The notes beneath the pieces were generated by a model. The model did not search any database, was not told the origin of the DNA, and was given only the letters and a program-made list of their open reading frames with translations. Made by a program: the position numbers and the translations under genes. From assembly GCA_033063855.1 (NCBI GenBank), contig CP093829.1, positions 7,760,243-7,824,242 on the forward strand: a stretch of DNA of 64,000 nt. Direction: 5' to 3'. This document shows, piece by piece, positions 33,542-45,700 of this stretch. The stretch comes from Smittia aterrima. Lineage: Eukaryota > Arthropoda > Insecta > Diptera > Chironomidae. The first letter of the stretch is position 1, and each line of letters opens with the position of its first letter.

Positions 33542-36500
33542 ATGACTGTGGAAACGACTTCGTTCTTATCAAGCGCTAAAATCACAACGAGCTCTGGAAG
33601 TGAAAAGTCCGCGAAGTTTCTTAGAAACCATAAAAATGTTATCATTTTCCTTCTCGCAATCATTTTGCTCTTGTTTTGTGTCTCGGCGTCGCTCTTACAG
33701 GTACAAAGAAAAGTTATTTAATAAACAAAAAAGTTAAAGTCGGAAAAGAATTATTAGCGTGAAAAATTACTTTTGTCGTTTATCACGATTCGTTTTGTTT
33801 CATAAATCTTTAATTAATTTTTTGCCGTGGGAAAATATTATCAAACGCAGGTTTGGATTCTTAATCGGATGAGTGGAATGCAACAGGAAATCGATCAACT
33901 GAAAAGCGATGTTCACGACATGAGGAAAAACATTGGATTCGACGATGAGCTCTTCAACGATTTGTCAGAGTTTGATAAGAAGGTGAGAGAAGGAAATTAA
34001 ATGATTTCTTTGCCGCGCGCGTCTGAGATTAAGAAGAAGTGTTTAGTAAGAAGAAAGAACTCTTTTCCTCTGCAATGAGCCGGCGCCTGATTCTTCAGAA
34101 ATTTGTTCGGCGTCAAACGAGATTGTCTTCAAGAGATGAATTTAAAGAAAGTAAACATACTGCGTCAAGTTATAAATCTTCCTTTGGGGATTCGCGTTCA
34201 AGTGTGACTAGCGATTATCTCCGCTGTTCTTTTCAAGAGCGGCTAACAAATTGTGCGATAATTAATCGACAGAATGCTTGAAAACAAGCAGAAGCAACTG
34301 TTTGCTCTGCAATTAAAGTCAAAATCTAAGTGGGCGTAATTACTACGATGTTTAAAAAGCTTTGATGGCGATGTTCATCACATCGTTCCATTCATTCGTC
34401 TTAAATTAAATTTCACATGCAACAAGTCAAAATAAATTGAATCTTCCTTTCCCAGTCAACGTCAGTGACTTTGTAGATTATAATTTGATAAAGACTCGCA
34501 ATATAAACTTAACTCGAATGGAAGTAAATGATGAGTGACTGACTTCACCATAACAAGATCTGATGCTCTTTCTACTCTTACAGAAACGGAGAGAACAAGA
34601 AATCTTTCCAGAACCAGAATGATGATCCTTACAAAGACATCGCTTCGAATCACGTTTCTATTCAGATTTCGAGTTCAGAGCCAAATGCATTTTTGATTGA
34701 AATGACGATTTGAATAAACATCTTCATTTGTCATGCGAACGCTACCAATTTAAGCGAATACTCTCCAGTTCGATAGAAGAAGACCGAACTCAATTGTAAT
34801 TTCATTAAGATTTATCGTCGCTGTCGAATGAAAAATTTAATTTAAATTTGTTAATTCAATATTAGATTTCTAGCGGTTCCTACTCTTTCGCTTCGAGTGA
34901 GTTGGGGACAAATGTTTTATTTAAACTTTTCTTTTGACTTGTTTTGATGTTCAATTTTCGATTAAAGGGTCACCTCGCCAATCAGTTAAAGAAGTCATTC
35001 AATTTAAAATCAATTCACTTCAACTTGGGCTTGTAAACTTGATATCATAACTTGTGTTCAGTTGATTTGTGAACATTTCAAAATGAATTGACTGATGATT
35101 GATTGTTTGTTCTTAAAGGTTTTTCCTTGATTCCATGGAAATTTCTTTGATTTTATGAGAAAAATAATTTATCGCGTTGAGTGGGAAAAGTTTATTTTCT
35201 TCTGACATGTCGAAATGATTTTTGGGAAAAAGCTTTTCTAGATCACACTTAGATGAAGGTCACTAATAGCAAAGCGCTGTTGATTTTTTTGGCGGCAACT
35301 TGTCGTCACCTTTTAACGACGTGACTTGTTCCAGCTGAAAAGTAAATTTACATGATCTGCGAGTTATATCTCCGTTGGGAACAAATATTAATGTCAAATT
35401 TATTCCGTAAAATTTCAATTCCTTTCTACGAAAATCCGCGCCTTATTGGGAATAGTTCAGAGAATACGCAGCTAACCACTCAGAGTTTTTGCATAATTAA
35501 ATTCTCGATTGCTTCTTTTGGCGACTAAAATAAAACGATTGATGATCTTCCAGCTGAATGATACCAAAAACAAGTCCTCGAGTATGGAAATTCGCTGACA
35601 AACGATTCAACGCCCACAACTTGAACATTCCTTGAATTTCTATTAAGCAGATTTGAGATTAAAACATCTCACTCCGGTCAATTGCTGTCGTTCGAAGAGG
35701 TTCAAAGACTTCATGGGGGACGAGTGGATCACGATTCGCGCATTTCGGCGGATAAGCTACTTGCGATTCAAATTGAATAATTCAAAGATTTAACTTTTGT
35801 TTTGTTTCAATTGAACTCTCAGACCAAACTCGACGGAGGGCAAAAAGCTTCCGACCTTGACATGATTGGAAATTTCTTTAATCTCAATTTAAAAATCAGT
35901 GGAAAAGAAATCGAACTATATTTAGATCGAAGATTACAGAGCTGAGACTCCACATTACAATGCGAACTTATGCGGTTCGCCAATTTAAATTTGCCAATTC
36001 AGCAAATGATAGACTGGCAATGATAAGTGGGCGGATTGAATCAAAGTTACTTTCACTTTATCGCTAGCACGCGCGTGAGGAAAAGATTTTTCGAGAAACC
36101 CTTAGCTCTCCCATGAGAAATTCACGAACGAGTCACGTTAACAACAGAAAGACGTAAAAAGCGAATCAAAAAATAATTTTAATTCAGAATTCAGAGAAAA
36201 GCCGAAAGGAAGAAAATCAAAACATTTTATTAATGACATTGAAAACGTCTTCAAAAACCTGTAGCCAAGTGGCGAAATGTTTATATTTTTCGGAAGTTCT
36301 TTAAATAGAACTAAAGAGAGATTTGTTTTATGCGGAAAAAGTGCAAAAGTCTCCTGCCGCTTAATTTAGAAAATTAAAAATAAAACGAATTGCGTTTGTG
36401 TTGGCTCGTTCTATTAATTAGCGACGACAGCAGTTGTTGCAACTGAGACATCGCGATGAAATTTGAAATGAGAATTTGAAGAGCTTGCAAATTGATGACA

Positions 36501-39500
36501 TAGTTAAAGTTCAGCGAACTCGATTTGGATTTGGCAGGTAGTCAGATTTATTTAGTTTCACTCTCGTCGATGATGATAGTTTTCGATGAGAAATTGATTA
36601 ATTATTGTTTTGAAATTAAGATTTGCTCGGCAATTAAACGAAATTCTAAGCAAGTCTTTAACAAACGAATGAGAAATGAGACTCATTTGTATGTTTGTTT
36701 AAGATTTTTGCGGGTGACGTTAGATAAATATCAATTTCTAAAAAAAAATATTTCATGACATTTACGATTAGTTTAAAGTAACTCTCAGCGATTTACTTTG
36801 ACGCCACTATCGCCATCCTTTACGTCTTTAGTCTTGCGAAAAGCTCTCATGTCAAAACAAACAGTGATTCGTTTTCATTTGACCACCTTCGAGCTTAACT
36901 TCGAAATAAATCTTAAGTCACATAAATATTTGTTAAGTCCAACCCCAAGGATCTTTCTCGCCCCCCTCACTCGTGTTCGCACTCTTGTTGATCTTCGGAA
37001 AGCATCTCGTGAACAAATTTCTTGAGAGACTAATTTTAAATTGCCTTACACGAATGACGCCCCGAAATATGTTTTCACGTCTGAAAATTTCAAGTTTATA
37101 TCAACAAACAAACGCGCGTCGTGACGTTTTGATTTCCATTTAACATGTTTTACTTTTACCTGTCACTTAAAATCTTTATTTATCGCCAGTACAACCAAAA
37201 CGACAACAAAGAAGAAATTGATTTGGATCGTGGCCTCTCTCTTAGCGAAGGAAAAATTAAGTTTGATGACGTTGGCGAGGACGACGACGAGGAAAATGAC
37301 TTTGAAAATTCAGATGAAGAAAATGAAAATTACGAAGCAATCCACAGGTGAGCTCAATTGACTCAATTAAAAAGTAGAAATGAAGAGTAAACTTTTATTT
37401 TCTCAGTGGTTTTGGTGACACTTACGACGAAGAGGACGATGAACAATATGACATGGATTCACTGGAAGAAACGATTGCCGACAGCGTGAAAAAAGATGAA
37501 GATAATAACATCTACAAGGACATGACGAGAACAAGGTTTGTTCGCTTTCTTTCGTTATCACAGAAAACACTTTTAAAATTTATTTCATTTGCAGAATATC
37601 TCGTTCAATTGCTGAATCCACAAATCAAGGAGTTCCAATTCTCGAAGAGTCTTATGCTGAACGAAGAAATAAAACTCAAAGTCCTTCAGACGATTACGTT
37701 TCAAATATTCTGAGAAAGGATGAGAAGAACCCAAAGCTAAAGTTGACATGGGATGGAAATAGACCAGTTACGAACGGCAAAAGGTAAAATTATTTGCAAC
37801 TTTGTAGAAACTTTATTAATTTCCGTTTTATTCTCTTTCAGAGTTTTCCATGATAGACATCGCAATCACAACACTCGTCATCATCATCATAGATTCCAAA
37901 ACAATCATCCTCGTTTCGCATTTGCTGCTGCTCCAGTTCATCACAGCTTCGAGAGTTCCGGACCGGTAAGCAAATGACTTACTCAAACTTTTTCGAATAA
38001 AATCGAGTTTTGAAGCTTCAGAACTTCTAAGCCGATCGAAGTGAAATTTTCGTAAAGACTTCGTGCGAATATTTCCAGACATTTCGGATTTGGCGGTAAA
38101 TGTTTGTTAAAAATATCTGCGAATTAAAAGTTTAAGTAAATAAATAAATATATCGCGAGTCATTAAACTTACCAATCAGTTGAGGTTTATGTGAATGAAT
38201 TGAGCTTGGTTGACTGAATATAACAAGATCATTTTCTAGTTCGTTATCGTAGCTCGTGTTGTCTTGATGTGTCGCGATAAAAATCCTCTCAAATGGTTTT
38301 TTATTTCCATTCAATGGACAGAAAAGTTCTCCATTCTTGTCGATTTTCATCCACTGCCAAGTTGATAGAAGTTTCAACTTCCACTTCAATAAAAGTTTCT
38401 CCTTAATCGCTTGAATGTGACTCTCAGAGTTTGTGCACCAGATAATGACAATTGAAGAACTCTTAACATACTTTTCTAGAGGAATCTCAGCAATCTCATC
38501 ATCGGACATCATAAAATATCCTTTGCTAACACTTTTCTTCTTCACTCGTTTAATATAACGATTTTTCCAAGGCGGATCGACGACAATGAAGTCGAATTTA
38601 TTAGCTTCGTTTGGCTCAATACAGCTCTCGATGTCTTCAATTCGTTTGCTATAAAACTTGCTGTTCGGTGGAATGAGATAAACGTGCTCGTTCATCGTTG
38701 TGATTTTCCCATGCGATAAATTGTTCTCGCCACGGAAATATTCGAAGTCATGAGAGATATTGTGAAGTTGATTCATTAGTCCGAGATTTTCTGTTATCAT
38801 TATTTCTTTCCTATCTTCTTCAATTAATGGAAATAGACACTTCTCCTTGCACATCTTCAAAAACTCACTAATTTCAGATTCTGGATCAACAATTTCCTTT
38901 GATTTCTGTTTTCTTCTAAAGTTTTCAAAAAGATTTTCTTTGAGTCGATAAATCGAGAAACTTTCATCACTTTCTTGAAACAAATTTTCTTGTCGATTGT
39001 GTGTGAACAAAATAAAGTTATTTCGTTTGAAGATCACCGTCATTTTAAGTGAAAATAATAAAAAAAGAAAATTGTAAATAAACCGAAGCTTACAAACAAA
39101 TCAGTTTGAAAGCTTTGCAAAGAAATTTTGCTGAAAAAAGTCTCAACCCTGCGAACGAGTTGAGAAAGAAATTAAGAAAAACGCTTCATAAAAATTATTT
39201 CTTGAAAATTTTTAAATTTTCCCAAATAACACTTTAAATAACAAAGTTCTGCACTCAATTTTGACGTGAATAATTGGACAAGACAAGAATGATTGAATAT
39301 TTCTCGAAGAAACGAATGATATTTGGGATTCTGTGCTTAATTTCGTAAGTAAAATAAAATTCCGTTTCCAAATTACACGATGACGAGATCTAAAATAAAT
39401 TTCAGGCTTACGTTGATAGTTCTTGTGATTGAGAGCGAGTGGGATCTTATTTCGGAGAAGCCAAAAACATTTATAGTTGAAGCAAACTCAACCTGTTTCG

Positions 39501-42500
39501 AAAGAGAAGAATACGAGACGATCGTCCATTGCTCGCCTTGCACGCAATTTGAGATAAAGTTGGCAAAGAGCCAACGGGAAGGTGTTTGCTTGCATACGCA
39601 TAATAAGGAAGCTCTAAGGTGCAAGTCTGGAGAAATCGTCATCAAGTCGTGCGACAGAATCGCTTGGCAAGAGGAACGGAATTTCTATTTGTTCATCGTA
39701 TTCGCCTTCATCATTAGCGCGTTCTCGACGACGATCGTTTACACTCGTCAAAAGTTTTTAGATCAAAATTTCTTCAGATCAATGAGCGGATAAAACGGAA
39801 GCCGTCAGCATCAATCAGTAACGCCGTCAAAAGGAAAACATGAATTATTTATCATTGGAGTTTACTGAAGCGGATGGAACTATTTTCCATCTCACGACTG
39901 AATCTTATGTTTCCATTTTATTATGGAAATTGCTCGATGCTCAGGAAGAAATCAGGATTAAACTAGTGAAAAGAAGTTTTAATATCAACACTTCCGTGCC
40001 TATTAATTTTGATGGAATCAAATACAAACTCTGCGAAGGAAAAGTTAATGGAAAACTTCCGATGCTCGAGCTCGATGGCTGTCATGTTATTATTGGATTG
40101 TGTAGCGTCTTGAGGGGCGTTTGTCGTCTTATGAAACCAAGTCGACTTGCAACACAACTGCTCGGCTTCAAGGAAAATTGTTTATTGTCTCCATCCGAGA
40201 TCTCCAACTGGACTAAATTTTGTGAACGAGAAATGATTGAATGCGCAGAGAACTTACGAATATCATCGGGCGAAATTCAGTTCCCTGTCGAGATGCTTAA
40301 ACTGGAACGCGACTTGTCAAACCCGGTGAGAGTACACAATGTGTATAAGGCTGTTCGAGATAAGAACAACGATCGCTCTATTAAAAGCGGAACGAAAGTT
40401 AACCTGGAGCACAAATATTGTCATGGTGACGAAGTCAACTTGTCAGATTTCATGCTCTACTCGATATACAAACTAATTTTCACGTCTGTGAGTATCGAAG
40501 ATGTCGTTGACTTTATTCCTCTCACACACAAATGGTTCAAGAACATGGAAAACGAAAATATCAACGACACTTACGAGTGCCTGAAGCGTGGGACAACAGA
40601 AGCCAAACTATCGGCGTTGATGTTCTCCGAAGATATTCCTCAAGTCACTGAAGATGGCAAATATTTTAGTCTCCTCAAACGAGAATTGACCGGTTATAAG
40701 AACAAAAACAAAAGAGGAGAATTCACTGATCAATCAGAGCTTGAAGTTGTTCTTGAGAAACTTAAACAACTTAACGTGGAAATCACGAGTTCACCTGGAG
40801 AAGAAGACCAAAGTGCCATTAACGACGACTACGTTCAAGAGCTTCTCGAATGCGGAGAGCTTCCAATTAAGCGGCTTCAGAGAAAGAAATCGCAACTGAA
40901 AAGTCTTGCGAACGAAGTTTTAAAGATAGCAAAGCGAAATGACGTTATTGTCGACTTCTGTAGTGGAACCGGACATTTAGGATTTCTCGTTGCGAAGTTG
41001 CTTCCAAACTGTCGTGTCATTGTTTTGGAAAACAAAGAAGAATCGATAAATCGAGCAAAAATCAAAGCTCAGAAGCTTCAACTTGACAATGTGACGTTCT
41101 ATCAATGTAACCTGGTGAGTAGCTGTGCCAAAATTTTCCACTTCGTGTGATAATTTTTAACTTTCCTCGCAGGATTATTTCAACGAAAAATTCGACATTG
41201 GACTCTCTCTGCACGCGTGTGGCGTCGCGACTGATTTAGTTCTACGAAAATGTTGGGCCAATTACGCGAGTTTTGTCTGCTCGCCTTGCTGCTACGGGAA
41301 AATTCAGAATCTCGGCAGTCTCCCACAAAGCCAAATTTTCCGAGAAGTGCTTTCGTCGAGTGATATCATTATAATTTCTCATTGCTCCGATCAAACGCAC
41401 GATCCAGAGAATGTCAAGAATATTAATATGAATTTAGAAAAGTCTCAGCAGGGATTTCTTTGCATGGATGTTGTCGACACAGACAGACTTTTGCGAGCGA
41501 AGGAATTCGGGTATTTAACATCGCTGAAACGTCTCTTTCCAGAAAACTGCACGTTAAAGAACAGACTGCTCGTTGGCGTCGCTCCAAGATGCTGAAACGA
41601 AAGAAATAAACAATAAAACAATTTTTCAAGGACAAACAAATATTATTCTTATTATAAACATTTTTCTTCTCTTATCATCAAAGTAATTAAGGCTAAGGAA
41701 ATATTTTATTGCAGAAATTAAATGCAACCTCGCAGAATGCAGCCCCCATTCAATCACGAACTTCTCGAGTTATGCACGTCGAAGATAAATCAAAGGCATT
41801 TAAACAAGTCTTGAGAAAGGATCAACTGGCAAAATTAAAAGAAGCCCGAAAAGTGCCAGATCAATACACGCACGCAAGACGAAGATTACAGCAACCACCT
41901 CTGCGCAAAAATCTTGAGCTCAAAAGTAAGAAAAAGAAAAAGAGAATTAACTCAAATCAAGATTAGATTAAAATCGAACGTTTCGCTGAACTCAAATAAC
42001 GAACAAACGACAGCGATGCCAAAGCGATGAGATAATGAATGTTTATTTTATTTCAGACGGCAGAAAGATGAAAATAACTGCAGTTCATTATGAAGCTGAC
42101 TCATCAAGTCTGGCGCTAGGTCGACATGAGTACCAAGGTACGGACGATGATGAAGTAGAAGGTGCTAGTTGCTCATAAAGCACAAAACAATTTAAAATTT
42201 TTTTATATAACTTTAATTGGCAGGCAACAACAAAGTGAAACTCAATAAAAATGAGTACATTCATTGGCAACCGGCTGAATGGACAAATTCGCACGGCATG
42301 GATCGCTTTTTCTCTATGGATTCAAACGGAGTCTTAACGGTGAAAGACCATGGATTGTTTTTGATTTACGCCCAGGTGAGTTTTTAATTAATCCGTCGTA
42401 TTCACTGCTTTTCATCTGAGATTGCTTTTGCCAGGTATTCTATTCTGATGATCACGATGTCAATGGCTATGTTATCGAGTTAAACAATCGTGTTCAATTT

Positions 42501-42731
42501 CAATGTACAACCATGACACACACAACATCACGAGTAACCAAAATCAACTCGTGCTATACGAGCGGTTTGATTCACTTGAAGAATGGCGATCAAATTCAAC
42601 TTCGAGACATTGGAAACCACAGATCTGTGCTGCTAGAGCCATCGAAGAGCTTCTTCGGTTTGATTAAAATAAATCTCTCTCCCAACTCGGTCGAGAGTCG
42701 GGAAGTTGAGTCCTTCAACGTCGACAAATGA
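33542..42731 (+). CDS. egr: Eiger-like TNF-superfamily ligand, host of three nested genes
   Basis: Ten exons: 33542-33700, 33851-33982, 37190-37347, 37407-37535, 37595-37783, 37842-37965, 41715-41925, 42057-42137, 42224-42375 and 42435-42731. They join in phase to give 543 residues. It is a type II membrane protein: a short cytosolic N-terminus, one hydrophobic span (about 33-53), then a predicted coiled coil (QQEIDQLKSDVHDMRKN). A long acidic stalk follows (VGEDDDEENDFENSDEENEN), then a His/Arg-rich segment and a basic cleavage-like site (HARRRL). The C-terminal TNF homology domain (about 370-535) has ITAVHYE, HGLFLIYAQVFYSD, NSCYTSGLIHLKNGDQI and SFFGLIKI. Eiger is the insect TNF that signals through Wengen/Grindelwald to JNK. 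Its length exceeds the 409 residues recalled for the fly protein, mainly in the stalk. Intron 2 is 3.2 kb and intron 6 is 3.7 kb. AATAAA lies at 42,988. Confidence 0.88.
33983..37189. other. Eiger-like gene intron 2
   Basis: A 3.2-kb intron bounded by GTGAGA and CGCCAG. Open frames inside are short and without coding character on both strands. No nested gene, repeat family or RNA gene was recognised. Being the longest intron of the host, it is a plausible place for enhancers. Confidence 0.5.
37812..37817 (-). terminator. Candidate Mettl4 polyadenylation signal inside the Eiger-like gene
   Basis: AATAAA on the minus strand, about 170 bp past the Mettl4 stop, in intron 5 of the Eiger-like gene. 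If used, the Mettl4 3' UTR is antisense to the whole of host exon 6 (37,842-37,965). Confidence 0.4.
37983..39043 (-). CDS. Mettl4: METTL4, MT-A70-family adenine methyltransferase
   Basis: Two exons, 38173-39043 and 37983-38116, join in phase to 334 residues. The catalytic DPPW motif is at residues 156-159 (FDFIVVDPPWKNRYIKR). The downstream segments STWQWMKID, GNKKPFERIFIATHQ and SIHSHKP are typical of METTL4. The second exon supplies CLEIFARSLYENFTSIGLEVL, matching the family's C-terminal LELFARN...W motif, so the gene is complete. METTL4 proteins methylate the internal 2'-O-methyladenosine of U2 snRNA and have been proposed to make DNA 6mA. The gene lies antisense in intron 6 of the Eiger-like gene. 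Its stop codon is 17 bp from the host exon-6 donor. Its 5' end faces JTB across 245 bp. It is shorter than the human protein, mostly at the N-terminus. Confidence 0.9.
39044..39288. promoter_or_regulatory. Bidirectional promoter region Mettl4 / JTB
   Basis: This 245-bp interval lies between divergent start codons inside the Eiger-like intron. Any start sites for Mettl4 and for JTB must lie here unless 5' UTR introns exist. No TATA box or Inr/DPE pair was seen. Confidence 0.4.
39289..39793 (+). CDS. JTB (jumping translocation breakpoint) family membrane protein
   Basis: Two exons, 39289-39344 and 39406-39793, give 147 residues. An N-terminal hydrophobic segment (about 9-28) is a signal peptide or anchor. 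The luminal domain has the JTB cysteine pattern (VHCSPCTQFEI, GVCLHTH, LRCKSGE, KSCDRIAWQEER), followed by a second transmembrane span (about 107-130) and a short basic tail. JTB proteins are small type I membrane proteins linked in mammals to cytokinesis and mitochondrial function. The stop is only 46 bp before the ATG of the next gene with no AATAAA between them, which suggests a shared transcript. Confidence 0.82.
39840..41595 (+). CDS. GSTCD orthologue (GST-C-domain methyltransferase)
   Basis: Two exons, 39840-41114 and 41173-41595, give 565 residues. The N-terminal part contains a GST C-terminal-like helical region (about 100-260). The C-terminal part is a Rossmann methyltransferase domain with the SAM motif VDFCSGTGHLG (371-381), IVLENKEESINRAK, then LSLHACGVATDLVL and SPCCYGKIQN, which are diagnostic for GSTCD. 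A methyltransferase role is inferred from family structure; the substrate is not established. AATAAA occurs 10 bp and again 17 bp after the stop, so the 3' UTR is minimal and ends before host exon 7 at 41,715. Confidence 0.9.
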
Positions 42732-45700
42732 ATATAATAATTATTTTTAATGTGATTATCAACGAGTCGATTTAGTTAACTAAACAGGAGTTTTTCTTTA
42801 CATAATCTTAACAGGAAGTCTATAACTTTTTTCTACAATCGCAAAAATTATTAACAGCGACAAAAACTTTTAGCGTTTAGATTGTTCTAAATACATCTGG
42901 ACCCGTGTGGCATTGAAAGTTTAATCATAGACGATAAGATCAACCTACTCTATTGTATATAATGAGGAAAATATTTCTTGCTGTGCTAATAAAAAGGCAG
43001 AGATAAATAAATGAAAGCAAACTGTTTCTCAAACACAAAAATTTCCATTCTCTCAGTTGCATGAGCCGGTAATTCTTCTTGTTTTCCCTCGACACAAATT
43101 GAGTGGAAAATTTTGTCAACACAAAACAAGAATTACGAAATTACCGATTGGATTAAACATGTCACACGATATCAATTTTATTTTTTCCAAATGTGTAAGT
43201 CGATTGTTTGCTGGCTTGTTTTGATTCCGGCGACCGATTTGTAAAAAATGCAAGAAAATAAAAAACGTTTATGAGTCAGCGGATTTCACGGAGCAAAAAC
43301 TTCATAACAAAATGTGACGCGGAGTTTTTCAATCGAAGTTGTGAGTCGTCACCAGTCATCGACGTGGAAAGCTGAACGTTCGTTTTTTGCGTTTTAGGAA
43401 AAAGATTTGAGTCATGCGTGAGCGAAATCTTAAGTTTGCCTAAATTATGATAATTTCAAAAATATTTTAATCTTAAACTTCATTTCGCGAAATGTGATTC
43501 GCACATTTTTAATTCTTATTTCTTTGTGTTTACTTCAGGGTACAAAAGTCTCTTCTGATTTCGACTGTCAAGCATCATTGCGAAGTGAACCCGCTTAAAG
43601 TATCAAAAAAATATTTTCCCGTTGTGATAAACGAGAGATTTAACCACACATTCAAATTTTAATGGCAACAATTTTTCGGCGAGTTCAAGCTCGTTCATCG
43701 TTAAACCGAGAGAACTAGAATGAAAAATCATTAGCCGTTGTCCGCCGTCAAGGGCATCTCCGAAATAATTCATTGAACCTCCTTATGTATTTTATTTTGT
43801 TTTATATTCAAACTATTTAGTTCGAGTTAGTGTCTGAATATACAAACACTCGCGAGCTTGCTTGCTCTACGAATATGCTGAAACGAAATTTGAGTTAGCA
43901 TTTAAATATTTACTATTAGTATAGCGCGTCTTGGAAAATTTGTTCTACCAAAGGTTGTCGAGTGTGAATCTTCTTTTTTATTCCCCCGGCTCGACGAGAA
44001 TTGAAAATTAATTCTTAAATAGAAATGGTAAAATTATTCAATGCGACGTTTGACAACGCATGTGGCTCAGGTGCCTCAGACGATAACGCGATGGGTGTGT
44101 TTGATTAAAGTCCATCAAAGCTGTTTTTACTGAGTAATGGAATATTTTCCTGTTTTCAATCAACAAGAGAGAGATTCACTCGTAAACAATAAACAAGCAC
44201 GATGAACTTTGTTTTCCTTTTCGGTTGTGTAACTGCGCGACAAAGTTCAAGGCCAAACGATAATAATTTGCAATAAAATTCTCGAACGACGTAGCTCGTC
44301 ACAGTTTTACTATATTCGCGCGCAATAGAAACGCCTTCCCTCGACATTCACTCAAATCGTGCGATTGTAAAAATGAGTATTCGATTAACTTTTTACTACC
44401 GACTGATAAGAGCTTTAGTCTAATTTCGAACGATCGTTACGTGCGAGTTTAAATGAGTCGCAATTTTTACACGTTTCCTGATACGCCAACAAACAAACAC
44501 TTTTTTGATCTATCTCAACAAAAATTTAAATACGCTTTCGGCTTCTTTGTTGCAAAGTTTGATAGCCTTGACACAGGAAATGTGTCTGCTGAAATTTTCT
44601 GTGTTTGAATTGAAAACCAGAAGCCTCTCTCTCGCCGTACATTTAACGACCTCGTGATATGTCTTTAAATTTCTTCTCAAGGAACAGAGACTCCATCATA
44701 CACTGTCGCCTGGTAATTGATACGTTATCAAAGGTTGACGACAAAAAAACGGAGCCCGTGCGACTTACTTGCGAATGGCATTGAACCAAATCAGTTGATT
44801 TGATGTGCTAAAAACTTAGCGGAATCCTAAATCAATTAGAGAAGGTCTTCTAATTGACAAATAAAAACGTCGACACTTGATTATGTTCCGTCTCGAATTT
44901 TTAATTCAAAAACCTTTTCAGAAAAATTATTTCAGTGTTAATGGGAGTGCGACGAGGGGAATAAAAAGAGAGTAAAATTGGCAATGTAGCAGGGATTACA
45001 GTTTGTTTGATCTGAACAGACAGCCGATACCTCTTTGTTTATTCAACATCTCAAACCTCTTTCCAAAAAGATTTCTTCGTTTGTTTCAGAGCATTTCTCG
45101 CGTCTCTTGTTTATTTTTTTCTTGCGCAGGCAAAGAAACCTTGAGAACTTCTGAGAATCCTTTTAACAAATTTCTTCAGGATATTTCATGATTTAACATG
45201 ACGTTCGTTCTTTGCTCCTTCAAAAATTTCATTTCATTCTAAGTGCTGCGACTTTAAAAGTCGCGAAAAATTATTGTCTCGTCACATGCTTGCGCAAAGC
45301 TGAATATTCGCGTTGACATCTTTTATTCATTGACGTCTGTGGTGAGACAAAATAAAGCTTCAACGCGGCGAAACGGAAATTTGTAAGATTGTATATAATA
45401 GTTTTTATAAATAAAAGTCATACCGGCCAAAACGAAATGTAAATAGAGAAGAAATAGCTAAGCGGTTTGATCAAGAAATACTTTTTTAAAGAGACGTTGA
45501 ATGTATTGCGCGGCTCTACCTCCTACATCGAACGTTCTGATATTTCACAACAATCAGCATTTCTTTCAAAGAGGTTTCGTTTCGTATTCAAAAACAAACA
45601 TCGGAGCGATGGGAAAATTTTCTTCCTCACGAGCGAAATGTTAGTGCTCGAGACATCTAAGCTTGTCTACGAATACAATACAAAACGAGACGGTGAATAT

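Noticed and set aside
33983..37189. Possible nested gene in Eiger-like intron 2, by analogy with intron 6
   Set aside because: No frame longer than about 80 codons, no paired splice sites and no recognisable motif on either strand.
38132..38173. Mettl4 looking truncated, ending at 38,132
   Set aside because: That end is intron read-through. A donor at 38,172 and an exon at 37,983-38,116 restore the conserved C-terminal motif of the family.
45248..45264. Perfect-arm inverted repeat as a hairpin RNA or terminator
   Set aside because: Arms are only 7 bp with a 3-base loop in AT-rich DNA. It is too short for a microRNA precursor, and intrinsic terminators are not expected in an animal.
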